Below the pieces are notes generated by a model. The model saw only the letters and a list, made by a program, of their open reading frames with translations, was not told where the DNA came from and ran no database searches. From contig CM018033.1 in assembly GCA_008638375.1 (NCBI GenBank), positions 13,557,763 to 13,621,762 on the forward strand: DNA of 64,000 bases, read 5' to 3'. Every line of letters begins with the position of its first letter. The stretch's first letter is position 1. Source of the stretch: Nyssa sinensis. Taxonomy: Eukaryota > Streptophyta > Magnoliopsida > Cornales > Nyssaceae. The position numbers and the translations under genes are program-made. Shown piece after piece: positions 46,316-58,692 of the stretch.

Positions 46316-46400
46316 GTGTGTGTTTGCCATCAACTTCCTTGAAGCTTCTAGTATATTATATCTATATATACATATAGATATTTTTTTTTTTTACATACAC
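45530..46400. repeat. TA/TG-rich microsatellite zone of LTR D
   Basis: Runs of (TA)n at 45624-45656, TATATG/(TG)n at 45838-45885 and (TA)n at 46284-46310, separated by pyrimidine-rich DNA. Open frames over 46000-46430 are low-complexity artefacts. Confidence 0.85.
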
Positions 46401-46967
46401 ATAAGTGGCCCACGTACACTATACTAATTGACATACATATACATTCAAAAGTATTGCAGACACATGCGTAATTTTTTTTTTTTGATACGTATAACATATC
46501 TTACTGTATTAATATTTATTCCTTAAAATATTAAATTCTGACATGTCGGTAAATTTCACATTAAGCTAGGGTATCTTTTACTATATTTAATAATATTTTT
46601 TTTATATTTTTTTCATAAAATATTAATTATGAATGTCAATAAAATTGGCATAAAGCCAGCTCAATATCAGTATTATTTATTTTACCATCTCTGGGTGCCC
46701 GTTCGTGTTATATATTATTTTTATTTTATTTTATTTTTGTAACTATGATTCGTATCAGTCTCATTTATTTATCCCGACATTCGGTTGACCGGGTTAATTA
46801 TTTTTCAAACATTTATTATTGGTGTTCTAAATTTATTTTATCTCTTCGAAAAATAATCCCGTTATGGCTTACTTCCTTTTTGAACTAGTTCGGATCATTA
46901 ATGTCACGAGCCTATTTTTCTAAGGTCGGAGTGTCGTCTGGGTCATGTCAAATTTTCAGGGTATTAC

Positions 46968-47074
46968 ACTACTCGACCCGGTCTACCTCGATTTATGTGC
47001 CATGTCCCTGGGTCAGGGTATTACAGCCCTACCTGCAAAACGAAAAATTTATCCTCAATTTTCAGGTCTCTACA
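46968..47074 (-). repeat. Three stacked LTR-start words in solo LTR D
   Basis: On the minus strand LTR-type starts occur at 47074 (TGTAGAGACCTG), 47025 (TGTAATACCCTGACCC) and 46968 (TGTAATACCCTGAAAA), 49 and 57 bp apart. The second resembles the family-2 start TGTAATATCCCGACCC at 55460. The stack suggests a recombinant or partly duplicated LTR edge. Confidence 0.6.
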
Positions 47075-48239
47075 GGTCAATTGTTCTGCTAAAAAATTAA
47101 AATGCTGCAAGTGCAAAATAACCGGTCAATTGGTGAACAGTATCGGTCTACCAGTTAGGCTAACCCACTACTTGTTTTTTTGTAATTTTTTCAACCTATT
47201 TTGGTTCCTTTTTCAACTCTAATGGTTTTCAAGTATCTATTAAATACTTTTTCATATTTTTTACATCAATTTCATAAGGTTTCATGCATTAAAACCAACA
47301 AGAATTATATTAAGTTTTTTCAAATGTAATAGTTTTTCACCATATTCAACACTCAAGTATTTTTATCAAGGAGTTCGACATCACCATTCACCTTCCATAT
47401 TTCATTTCTCAACTTCAACATCACATAAATATATCAAGAGGCTTAGTTAAAAATCTTATTCCAACATTTAAATTCCACAAGGTTCAAAATGTAACATTTT
47501 GTAAAATTGAAAAAATAAATAAAGAAATAAATAATAGATAATATTACTTTTGCATAATAATAAACTTCACGACCATATTAATGAGATGGAAAGAATTTAA
47601 ACAACATAATATAAAGTAATGATACATGAGGAATAAATGAAAAAGGATAAAAACTTGAATTTTAGAAATTGGAAAAGGCGTAACTAGTCTTCGTTCAAAC
47701 GAGCACCATAAAGTGTGTAAAGACCTGAAAAATGGGGATAATTTTTTTTTTTTGTGATAAAGCAATATTTAAATGTCCTTAATATTTTTTATTTATTTAT
47801 TTATTATTGTTATTAATTTTATTCGAGTTAGACTATGGAAATAATGTGAAGAGGGAATAGGGTATTAACAGGGACCTAACATTGATAAAATGAATAATTA
47901 TACCGAGCCACGACTTTAAGCTAAATTTACCGACATCCTATAATGTAATATTTTATGAAATAAAATATTCAACAAAATATTAAATATGGTCCAATTTATG
48001 TAAAGACGGAAAACACATAATGAAAATATATACGATATATATGTGGTATATGTGTAGGACCATATAAAGCATTATATTGCTTCATGGATGCATGGATATG
48101 CATAAACCCATCTAAGCCCATCAAAGACCCAAACCTCAGCCCATATAAGACTTAACATATATATATATATATATATATTTATATAATTGGGAAGCTGCTA
48201 CTAGAATACACACAAGCTAAATAAAATAAAAGGAAAAGG

Positions 48240-49640
48240 AAGGGGGAGCTTCTAGGTCAGCCGAAGCTTTTGGACAAATAGGAGGGGCGTGAGCTGCAGA
48301 ACCAGAAGGGCGGCGATGGAGGTGGTAATGGCACTGGGCACGATCCAAAGGGCGATCGACATGGTGACCAGTAGCAGTGCCGGCAATGTTGCCCCCGACC
48401 CCAAAAAAAATCTTGATCGTGAAGGCGATGAAGCAACGATGGGTTGATGGGGAAGGTGACGATGTTGGTGGATAGGTTTCAACAGCCTGTTGGGTTTGAT
48501 CGTGGCCTGAGAAAAACGGGTTCCATAAAGTGGGGAATAGATCGGTGTTGGTGGCGTTTACACCCGACGCTCCGTTCCTGGTTGTGGGGGTGATGACAAG
48601 GGTGGTCGATCTGGTGATGCCGTGATGTTGGGTCTTTGTTTGCCAGAGGATAGTTGAGAGTATTGGGTGCGGCTGTTATAGGCATTGAGGTTGACTGCCC
48701 CGTTTTGATGGCCTCTGTCGAGGGCGTTGGATTGGGGGATCTGATGTGGTTGCAACAAAGTCGATCCAGCAACAGTAGCGATGGCGCAACGGATAGGTAA
48801 TTGCAATGGATTGGATCGGTTTGGGATGCTATTGAAACATCAAGTAGGGACTGGTTCGCTTTTGTAGAAGATTGGGCGTGATTGACAGATCTTGAGATTT
48901 GGGGGGGGAGTTGTGTTTTTCACAAGAATGGCTTCGAATCTGTGATCGATTGTTGAGATATTGAGTTACGGTCTTTGGGGGTTTTTGTGTGTCAATTTGG
49001 TTGGGAAAATCATTGGGATTAATGAACGGTTGTGGTGATGGAGTTGTGGCTACGGCAGGGCCATTGCAGTCTCTGGAGTGGGAATCCTCGCCCTGTTGGG
49101 TTTGGTTCAAATGATCTATAGATTGGTGTTTGATTCACGGAGATTAATGTCACTTTTCAGATTTTTGGTGTTTATTTTGCTTTGATTTAGCCTTCTGGTA
49201 TTGGTGATTTTATAACTGGAATTTGAGAGAATCCTTGTTTGGTTGATTTGGCCCATTTCTCCATCTGGGTTTTTGGTTGGTGGCTAATAGGGAAGAAAAA
49301 AAAAATCAAAATTTTGTTTTGGGATTGGAAATTTGAATCTAATGAATTCTTTGATTCTTTTTGTGGGTGTTTGGGATTTTACTTATCTTCTCTGAATTCT
49401 GGGTCTTCTTGCATTCTAATTGTTGAAGCTAATTGGGTGGATAAATTATCTCCATGTAATTGGGTTTGGCTTGAAGTTGGACCTCCTACTGTTGATGCTA
49501 CACTGCTAGATTGTTTCTATGATTTCCATGAATTGATTCATTAATGGTAGAGTCAAGGACACCAATATTTAGGTGGGTAAAATGGATTGTAGAAGCTGAT
49601 GTTTATGCCTGAATAAAAGACATGACTGGGGCTTGTGACA
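48240..49640. other. Atypical G-rich block inside solo LTR E
   Basis: G-rich plus-strand sequence with GGTGATG, GGCGATGGAGG and GATCGG words. It has open frames on both strands (for example 48252-48482, 48479-48772 and 48829-49110, minus; 49239-49544, plus), none with recognisable domains. It replaces the GC-rich block seen in A and B. It could be captured host DNA or a subfamily-specific promoter region. Confidence 0.4.
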
Positions 49641-50328
49641 CTTGACTGCAAATTCTCTAAAAGTTGGCGGTTAGAGTGAAAGTGTACAGTCTCAATGGGG
49701 TCATCAAAAACGTTTCACTGAAAAGAGAAATCCCACTGAAAGTTACACGTGGCTGGGGTTTCGAAATGGCGAAACGAGAAAAAGACTGTCCTGCCAAGTC
49801 AGTTGGAGGGTTAAATGATGATTGCAGTGCCAGTGGAATATTGACTGCGACTAGGCAAAGGTTAGATTTAATCATATTGTTTAGCTATTTCAAATTTGAA
49901 TAGAATTTTATTAAATTAGAAATTGTACCTAGAATTTATGGTTAATTGTGAATTAACCCAAGCAATAAAATAATAATTAATTTAATTAATTTAAATATAC
50001 TGAAATGACCCGGGGTCCAAAATAAATAAGTGAATAGTGTTTTCTTTATGTGTCGGACATTCTGAGTCCAACGATGAAGTCCGCTTTGCAAGACAGGGTC
50101 CCGAAAAAAATAAAAGAGCCAAAAAGGTGCAAAATGATCGTTTTGCCCTTTTTAGTACGGATATCCAAATTGAATTCCGCAAAAGCCTAAACCGACTCTG
50201 TTCGACGTTACGAACTCAACAGTAGAGTTTAATTTGGCAAAATAGAAACTCATAAAATAAAGACATAAAATTTGATGAATAACATAATTCAAATAGCAAT
50301 TGAACTGAGTGGTATTTTATGATTTTAG

Positions 50329-51166
50329 GAGCACTGAAAGGCAAAGAGAAGGTGGTCTGACCTTCTGCATTCTGACTATTAGTTCTGCTACGCTACGAGT
50401 ACGACTCCTTGGGTTGAGACCGACCCATCAGGTATGATATTTTGCTAAGTAAGAAATAGAATTAAGTTTATGAGTAATTACTATGTTGTTCGATTGTTTC
50501 TATGTCTATGTGTTTCTTGTTATCCTTCTGAATGCTTGGTTGAATGATAGATGTGGGCCATGACTATATGTATATTCCATGTGTTGTCATCGTGTGTGAT
50601 TTATGGAACTTTTAAGATGATAAATGTAAATATCGAACATGTGATTAAATGGATTGTTCATGACATGTGGACTTGTAGACTGAGTTGTGTGATTTGATTA
50701 TTGCTTTAAGTAGAATATGCATAACTTAAAGCATGCTTTATGTATTGATAAATGGTTTCATTAAGATCATATCATTACATGGTGGAATCAGGGCATATTG
50801 GCATAGTGTGATTCCTTGAAAGCATAGTGTGAGTTGAGCATATGGTGCTATGCATTATGAGGGTGTAGATCCTATGGTGAAAAACCCAAAATCGGCCATG
50901 GTACTCATGCCAGCGAGGACGAACCATAAAGTGAGAACAAGGTATACTCAGGCCTTCGGGGAAGGACCGTAAAGTGAGACATGTGTGTGACATAAAGTTT
51001 GCACGGGTGTGTCATGCATATTGATCATGTATTACATGGGTGACATTGCATGACATGTAGAGATAAATGTACACTTGCACATGGCACGCCTTAATTTTGT
51101 TTCTTGCATTAGCACTATATCATACCAGCAATTGAGCTGACCCATTCGTGGGACACCATATTACAG
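50329..51166 (+). promoter_or_regulatory. Candidate spliced-leader signals in solo LTR E
   Basis: Acceptor TGATTTTAG|GAGC, a 103-nt middle exon (50329-50431) ending CATCAG, donor GTATGATATTTTGC at 50432, then GAGCTGACCC and TATTACAG|ATGAGA with the acceptor ending at 51166. Confidence 0.5.
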
Positions 51167-51838
51167 ATGAGAATGCCCCTGCTACCGGAGACTTGGTGAC
51201 ACCTTGATAGGGGGATGGACTTGGAGTATTTTTGGCCCTTGGGGCATATTTTCATATGTAAGGGCTTAAGCTCGAATGACATGTGAACGATGTATTCATG
51301 GGATGTTATTTATGTCTTTATATGTATTGATAAGAATGGATGCATGTTTAGTTAAATCTATTTAGATTGTCCTTTATTTTATTTTCTTCTTGCCTCAACA
51401 GTCGCGCCTCGGGTTCGCAGAAATTCGGGGTGTGACACAGTGTGGTACGAATTTCATTTGATATTCGTTCGACCTCCATTCGAAGGAAAGACACTGGTTC
51501 GAATGAAGGCCTTGTTCGTTCGAATGAGCATACAACAAAACACTTTTAAATTACGGGCTGGAAAGCAAAAATGGCACAATTCTCATTTTTTCTTCTCTTC
51601 CAAACTCTCTCAAAACAAGTGAGAAATTAGGGTTTGGGATTTTCATGAATTTATAAGCCATAACAACACATCATTCCACATAGATTCTTCACTAAGAAGA
51701 ATCTGACCAATTGAAAAGTTAGGATTTCAAGATTTCTTCAAAAACAAAAGGTAAAATTTGGGGCTATTAATTTTCTTTTCAAATTTCTTGCATTTCTTTG
51801 TAGATCTAGCTTGTTTAAGTAAAATAAACGGTATAAAA

Positions 51839-54699
51839 TGTCATGCCCCAAATTTCTAAAACCCGGGGAGTGAATGGAAATTGAACTAAAAAGAATTAAT
51901 AAATTACAATTAAATGGATTTAAGTGATTAAATATTAATTTTCCCATGTTTTCCAAAATTAAGAATGAAAATTTGTTAACTAGACTCACCCAAAATGGGT
52001 TTCAAATACCAGTCAAATACCTCCCCCAACCAATAGTCAAAAATAGTCTAAGTCATGTCTAAGCATAACCTCCAAAATGGCCTCAAATGCCCTAAGACAT
52101 AGACCAAGGATAAGTCAAAAATCAAACCTAAAATGGCCTAAAGAAGTAGCCAAACATGGTCTTGAATAATGATTAAAATGTGTCCCAATAAGGTGTTCAA
52201 CGTGGCTTGGTATAATGGTTAAAAGTGGCTTAAAAGGGGCTCTAAAAGGTGGTGTCAAACATAGGAAGGAATGGCCTTGCAAAGCATGTAATGGCATGCC
52301 CATGGCTGTAGGTGTGAACGCGGCAAGCGCAAGGGGTGGCCAAGGGAGCGCGTGAAAGGGGCAGCCAAGCGCGCGTGCGAAAGAGCGGCCAGACGCACGG
52401 CATGTCGCACGAGCGTGGGTTGCTAGTCTGCTGGTGTACTGTTCATTGCTACAGTATTCCAGTAGCTAAAATGCTACAGTACCAAAATTTTAACCTTTGT
52501 CCAAAAATCTTGGTTTTGACATTTTTATACTCATTTCATTTTATTTCATTAGCAAATTTTGTGTGAGACCCTATAACATATAAACTGACCATTTTACCAT
52601 TTTTTCTTTATTTTTTGACATTAAGTGACTTTCGAGCTAATCACCCATATTTTTCATTTCTTTACTTTTCTTCTTTCTTCTTAAGTCATTTAATCCCCTA
52701 TTTAGAAAATCGAGGCATGCTCTCTTGCTCCACTCAACCTAATTACCATTTTTGAAAATTTTCACCATAATTTTCTTTGTTCATTGACTATTTTCCCTCA
52801 TCCCATTACTCCTCATCATCCTCCTCAACACCAACAATACCTAATAGAATATTTATTTATACAACTTTATATTTCTAATATTCACAAGTATATTTCAAAA
52901 ACAAGTAACTACATGGAGCTCTATGCTCCTCATTTACATTTAATACACAATTTTATACAATCCACCATAAAATTAAGTTCATAACTTACATAAGGTCTAA
53001 ATTTTAAACATAAAATAAATTTAATGGGACTTATGCCCTTACGTACAAAATATAGCCCTTAGGCCAAATATATATCAAAGTCCATTTCCCCTTCCATGCT
53101 TCAAGATTTCATCAAATCTCATGCGCCGGAGTCTCATCTATAATATGTAATCCTATATAGGGTAAGCACAACGACTTGTATGACATAATGCTAATATAAA
53201 GAATAAAGGTAAGGCGTGGCATGTGCAAAGTGAACATTTATAAGTTATATTCCTTCCAATTCAATGATGCAATGCAATGGCAATATGCATGACACACACA
53301 TGCAACTCTATGCCCAACACATGTCTCACTTCACGGTCATTTTCCTTTGGAACGCGAGTACTAATCGTATACCTTGCTTCACGGTCCATCCCCATTAGAA
53401 CACGAGTACCATGTCCAGATTTTGAGTTTTTCACCACAAGATCTACACTCTCATAATGCATAGCACCAAAGTACTCAACACACACTATGTTTCCAAATAT
53501 TCACAATATGCCAATATGCCTTGATTTTACTATGCAATCATGCAATTTCAATAAGGCATTTTATCAAACACATGGGGTGGGACTTAAATTAGACATCATG
53601 CATTAAGCAAATTATAACTTTCAAACTACAATATTTTGTTAACATGAACATAGCATATAATACCATCAATTATACATATATTCATGTTACATGTTCACAA
53701 CATTACCAAATTCTCAAGGAATACACAAGTACATAAAGTACCAATACTTTGAGCAAACCATAACTTTCAAACTACGAGACTTTGCCTACATGAACATAAG
53801 TTATAATACAATCAATTATACATATATTCATGTTATATGTTCATCACTTTATCAAATTTTCAAGAATACACAAGTCCACAAAGTACCAACCCTAGGTTTT
53901 CAAAGTAACTATATGCTAGGTGATTTTCTAATATCAAGTAAGCATGTAAGTCATACAATCAACTTATAAAAACACTACTAAACTTAACTCTATTCTTTAC
54001 TTAGCAAAATATCATACCTAGAAGGATTTTTCTCAACCCTAGGGAGTTGTGTTCACTTTAACTCTGAACCAATAGATAGGATTGTAGCCCTTGTGGTGGA
54101 GAACAACTTCCTAGAAGGAAGCCTTGAGAGATTCCAAGGCTAAAGATGAGTTTTGGAAGGTAAAAAGTTGGAAAACTTAGGTTTCCTTTGTGGCTTCTCT
54201 CCAAGCACAACTTGCAGCAGTTTCTCCAGCCAATTATGATAATTTTAACTCTCAAATCTCATTATTTATACTAAAGGGTCAAGGGTGAAAAGACCATTTT
54301 GCCCTTAATAAGCCGCGAGACCCCATTATACTACAGCCTGTCCCGAAATGTCTCAATTCGATGTTCTACTTTAACCAAAGTTCTTAAAATTATTTTAAAT
54401 GATATTTTCTCAAAAAATTTATTTTTGCCTATTGGCGGGTGAGGCCGGGCCCACCCAAGCTACCTGGGCTGCCTTTTTTGGGCCCGTTTTTCAAACTATC
54501 TCTGATTTTACTCAAATTCATACAAAATCTGTATTTTAAAATTATAAACATATTTTCCTTCTATGACATACTCAAATTATGCTTCTAAATATGTCTTATA
54601 TCTAAATGATGCATGTATAGAGCCTTACCGATAAATAATGCATGAATAATGTCCTAACGGTAAAATGAAAAATTTACATCGATTTTTTAGATCTTTACA
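51839..54699 (-). mobile_element. Solo LTR F, family 1 (2.86 kb)
   Basis: On the minus strand it starts TGTAAAGATCTAAAAAATC and ends TTGGGGCATGACA. Perfect duplications TAAAA flank it (51834-51838 and 54700-54704). It has a TATAAATA box (54270-54263), donor TTCTAG|GTATGATATTTTGC (54017), an acceptor-like TATTATAG|ATGAG (about 53138) and a GC-rich block (52310-52420), the same order as LTR C. Confidence 0.82.
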
Positions 54700-55599
54700 T
54701 AAAATATTTCCTAGGGTTTGTGGGCTAGGATTGAAGCCAAGATCTTGAAATCTCTCTATCTACACACAAATCCACACTTTTTTTTTGAGGTATAGATTAT
54801 AACCTAGGTTGAAGGTTGGGTGTTTTTCATGTGAAGCATGATGCATTTTACTTATCTTGAGATTTTCTCTACATTGTCTTATTTTGATATAATGCTCATG
54901 CCTTAGGTTTTAATAAAATGTTGAATATCTTGATTTCACTAGTATTGATATATCTTATGATAAATGATGAAATTATTGAATGTCATGTATGTGTGTATTT
55001 TACATGCTTGAGTTAAATGATTGGATTATTGAAAGTTATAAAGTCGTATTAACATTGTTGTGTTTTTTGATGAATAATGAAATGATGTAAACTTTAAGCA
55101 TGTTTGTAAATGAAGTGGAAAATGTTGATAAAAGATTAAATATGAAAATGAAAATAGAAGACGGGAATATAGATAATTAACCCTTAGAACAAGTTGAGGG
55201 ACAAAAAAAAGTGGCATGTTGTAAGGCTGCACTAGAGACTGGGAATATTGTGTGATGGGTATTGTCTCTCTTTCCGGTTGCAAACCGTAACCCTGCATAG
55301 GTGCTAGTACATAGCCAACAGGTTAGTAACTCGTGAAATACTAGGCTTTTTGGGGGGCCATTAGGTGATTTGACGAGGTGATTATATTAAATGAGAGGAA
55401 TAGCGTCAAGCTTGAATGATAATTTATTTTGCAGCATCTAATTGAGACTATATGATGATTGTAATATCCCGACCCGGGATACCGGGTCATATGGCACGCA
55501 TTACAAGGTTCTGAGAATTGTGTAAAATCTTCATACTTGAAAAAACAATTAATTAGTCTAAATGATTAACTAATTTAAAATGAATATAAAAATGAATAT

Positions 55600-55860
55600 A
55601 ATTAATGAAGCATGTTGACATATGCAACACATACATGAAATGTGTGTTGTGTGTATATAAGCCAAGTATGTGTATGTGTATATGTACATGTATATGTTTG
55701 TATATGTATATGAGATAATTAAAATATTATATATGTATAGATATATAAAGATGTGAGCAGTGTACAAGTGTGTGTGTGTGTGTATCTCAATGTGTGTTAT
55801 GTGTGTTATAATATATGTATACATTATATATAATATAATGTAAAAATATCAAGCAAAAGC
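55600..55860. repeat. TG/TA microsatellite zone of LTR G
   Basis: Mixed TGTA, TATG and (TG)n runs (55620-55830), followed by (GA)n at 55978-55990. Confidence 0.85.
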
Positions 55861-56005
55861 CAAATGAATTAAATGTAAAGTGGAAATTGGGAAGAACAAA
55901 ATTTATTGAAGAAACAGGGAGATTGATGAGGGCTATGGAGTAGGGTGATGAGGTGTAGAAGGTGAGAGAAAATGAGGAGAGAGAGAGAGATCGATTTTCT
56001 TGCTT

Positions 56006-56130
56006 TATAAGACAAACCCAAAAGCATGCAAATCATGCTTGTTTCTCGTAAAAGAAATCAAAAGGGGGAAACTGGGGAGAATACAGGAAGAATCAGAGCA
56101 AGAGGAAGGGAGGAAAACAGTGAGAAAAGG
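56006..56130 (+). promoter_or_regulatory. Core promoter and leader donor of LTR G
   Basis: TATAAGAC at 56006 is followed by GCATGCAAATCATGC (a near-palindrome with an RY-type CATGCA), a purine-rich leader of about 90 bp, and donor GAAAAG|GTAAGAAAC (GT at 56130). The minus strand of 9332-13134 has the same arrangement near 12570-12452 (TTTAAAA, CATGCAAAGCATG, purine leader, AAAAG|GTAAGAG). Confidence 0.55.
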
Positions 56131-56896
56131 TAAGAAACATTTAAAAATTTCTATTTTTCTCTCTCTAGGATATCTTGTATATGTATAAGAAAAATTGACC
56201 GTTTCATGAGTATATGACGTTTAAACTATATTTAGAATTATTTAGAAACAATTAAAGACCATGAAAACACTTAAAAACAGTAAACCCAGAAAGGGCAGCC
56301 ATTGATGATCTTGCTTGAAGCAGGTCTGAACCAAAGTTCACCAAACTGATTTTGGCTTGTCAAAACCTAAACTAGACACTACAAGGAACTTAAAAACCTA
56401 TGACCGCGATCATAAAGCTCAAGAAAAGCCCTCCAAATATCGAGTTGCAGGCTACGGGTTTGAAACCCAATCCTTTAAACTCAGTTTTAAACCTACCTTT
56501 ATGAATGAAAAGTGAAACCCCATGAAGAGGGGATCAAAACGGAACAAACCCCAAGGGTTTTGGCTCAGAAATTGCAGTTCGGATTATCACGGTTTAAATC
56601 AAACAAATGAGTTCATTTTGAACTCCAAAATGAATGCCAAACTGATTGGTAATGTCTTAGGAACATTTTAAATCAAAAACAGTGGCAAACGATCGAGCAA
56701 AAATTCACGAAATTGAAAAAAATGGAAACCTACAACTAGGGCAACGTAGGGGTCGAAGTGGGGAGGAAGACAGTGAGTTAACTCGCTTTAAAATTTATCG
56801 AGTTGACTCGGACACGTGTCGGGACGAGATTAAGTCCACTGCATTAGTGGAACGACGGCGTTTCCTATATGTTTTTAATTTTTAAAACGTTAGGGC

Positions 56897-56925
56897 TGAC
56901 GTCATCATGACGTCAGTATCACGTG
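56897..56925. promoter_or_regulatory. Twin TGACGTCA sites plus CACGTG
   Basis: TGACGTCA at 56897-56904 and 56908-56915 with a 3-bp spacer, followed by CACGTG at 56920-56925. These are classical binding cores for plant TGA/bZIP and G-box factors. The pair is kept, with one base change, in the other family-2 LTR at 11651-11669. Confidence 0.55.
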
Positions 56926-57739
56926 GCAAACCGACTAAACCGGTTGGTTTGCAAGGGAACCGGACCGATTCACTTGGATTTGGATCGGACCCACTGGTTT
57001 TCTATATTATTTAAAATTAAATAAATCAAACTTTTCCTTATTTGAGGATTGACCCCAGAATTTCTAGAAAATCCCACTATGGCCCAACTGAGAGAAAATT
57101 CATTCAATTACACCCCTAGAAAAATATTTAAATAATTATTTAATTATTTTATAAATGAGGTAAAATTACTATTTCGCCCCTAGGGTCATATATAAAGCAA
57201 ATGAAGTCCAAATTTAACATATGAATAGTGTATTTTAACTATTTTGGATATTCTGTAAGCCAATGGTAGAGTCCATTTTGTGAGACAGGGCCCCAAAAAA
57301 TAAAGACACGTAAAGGGGTAAAATGACCAAAATACCCTTAGTACCCCTAAAGCCAAATTGAAACCAGGAAAGGTCTAAATTGACTTTCTTCAACATTCCG
57401 GACTCAATGATAGAGTCCAAACTATGAAACGAAATACGAAAAAATATGATACGTAAATAGGTAAAATGACCATTTTACCCTTTTCATACAAAAGTTTCGA
57501 ATTTAATTTTAAGAAAGCCTAAACTGACTTTCTTCGACATTCCGGACTCAATGGTGAGGTCCGTATTATGAAATAAGGTACAGAAAAATATGACACGTAA
57601 ATATGTAAGGTAATAGAATCAAACTTTAAAACTTAAAGAAGCTACCCAAGAAATGTAACTAAAATAGGAAAAAGAATTAATGATAATTAAATCAGAGTAA
57701 TATTATGGAATGTGACCGGTCTTTGAAATGTGATTTTAG

Positions 57740-58692
57740 GGAACTTCAAAGGAAGGATTTTTGGAGTTAAGTCTTTGGAATTCAGGTGAGTATTTCATAC
57801 CATATTGAGGTAAACATTTTCAGTATAGATATAAATATTGAACTCTGTTATGATATATCGACATATGAAATCGTTTTCTTTTATAGCCTTTGTTTAACAG
57901 TTATACTGTTTACGTTTTGAATGACCTATTGACAACTACATTGTTTTTTTGACTTAAGAAAATGTGTTTGTAAGATACTCAAATGTTATATGATCTTCTT
58001 ACAAATGTTTGAACTGTTTTAACTAAATATTAAATAAAGAACTTTGATTTGAGTAATTGAACTGCTATTGATGATTATTGATTTTGGATATGATTTTGAT
58101 GCTTTGAATAGAACACTCTTCTATGATTGGTCACTATCGAATAGGTTGTGATTTATCGAACTCCTCCCACAAGGTATATTGTGATGAGCCGGTGTTGATA
58201 CGGCATATCGAACTAGCTAGCCCATCGATCTCAGTCAGCGAGGTTCTAATTTGCTGGCCATAGAAGTGGAATATATCATTTTGAATATGAATAATGAAAA
58301 TCGAACCATGAATCTGAATTATCAAACTATGAATTTGGGTTATCGAACCATGATTTTGAATTATTGAACTATGATTTATCGAACCATGATATTGAACTGT
58401 GATTTTGAATTATTGAATCATGATTTATCGAACCATGATATTGAACTATGATTTTGATTTATTGAACTATGTTATTGATTATCGATTTATGATTATCGTT
58501 AAATTGAGATTTATTGGAAGCGAATTTGATACCGTTATCTTGTACTATAAATTAAGATAACATATGATATATGATCATTGACATTTTATATTGAATTATA
58601 TAGTAGTTTGAAACCCCTGGTATGTTATGAGATGCTCACGAGCTGGGATACTCACGAGCTGTTGAGCTCATAGGATTTTTATCCTATTTCAG
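57740..58692 (+). promoter_or_regulatory. Candidate middle exon and second leader intron of LTR G
   Basis: Acceptor GTGATTTTAG|GGAAC ends at 57739. A 46-nt exon (57740-57785) ends ATTCAG, and donor GTGAGTATT begins at 57786. The acceptor CCTATTTCAG|GTGATTAT ends at 58692. The same borders occur in 9332-13134. Confidence 0.5.
58290..58500. repeat. Short tandem repeats in LTR G
   Basis: Variants of ATCGAACCATGATTTTGAAT and ATTGAACTATGATTTATC recur about nine times. They lie in the putative last intron, where the other family-2 LTR has its 46-bp repeat. Confidence 0.8.

Larger units (their letters stand above)
42875..47074 (-). mobile_element. Solo LTR D, family 1 (4.2 kb)
   Basis: On the minus strand it starts TGTAGAGACCTGAAAATTG and ends TTCGGGGTGTGACA. 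The flanks are GATCA (42870-42874) and GGTCA (47075-47079), a 5-bp duplication with one transition. It is the longest unit because of extended TA/TG microsatellites (45530-46400) and two additional LTR-start words near its beginning. It has the family-1 middle exon (43968-44096), the acceptor TATTACAG|ATGAC (exon from 43171) and the GGGCTTAAGCCC palindrome. No coding sequence. Confidence 0.83.
47716..51437 (+). mobile_element. Solo LTR E, family 1 (3.72 kb)
   Basis: Termini are TGTAAAGACCTGAAAAATG and TTCGGGGTGTGACA. The flanks are AAGTG (47711-47715) and CAGTG (51438-51442), four of five bases identical. From about 49890 to the end it is collinear with A, B and D. The upstream 48240-49640 is richer in G+C and finds no counterpart in the other copies by eye. 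No coding sequence is convincing. Confidence 0.78.

Noticed and set aside
45957..46427. A 156-codon open frame
   Set aside because: It overlaps TA/TG microsatellites and pyrimidine-rich DNA in solo LTR D; there is no domain and no conservation.
48252..49110. Overlapping minus-strand frames as a possible gene
   Set aside because: They change frame, lack a clear exon structure and recognisable motifs, and lie inside solo LTR E. They are kept only as an atypical block.
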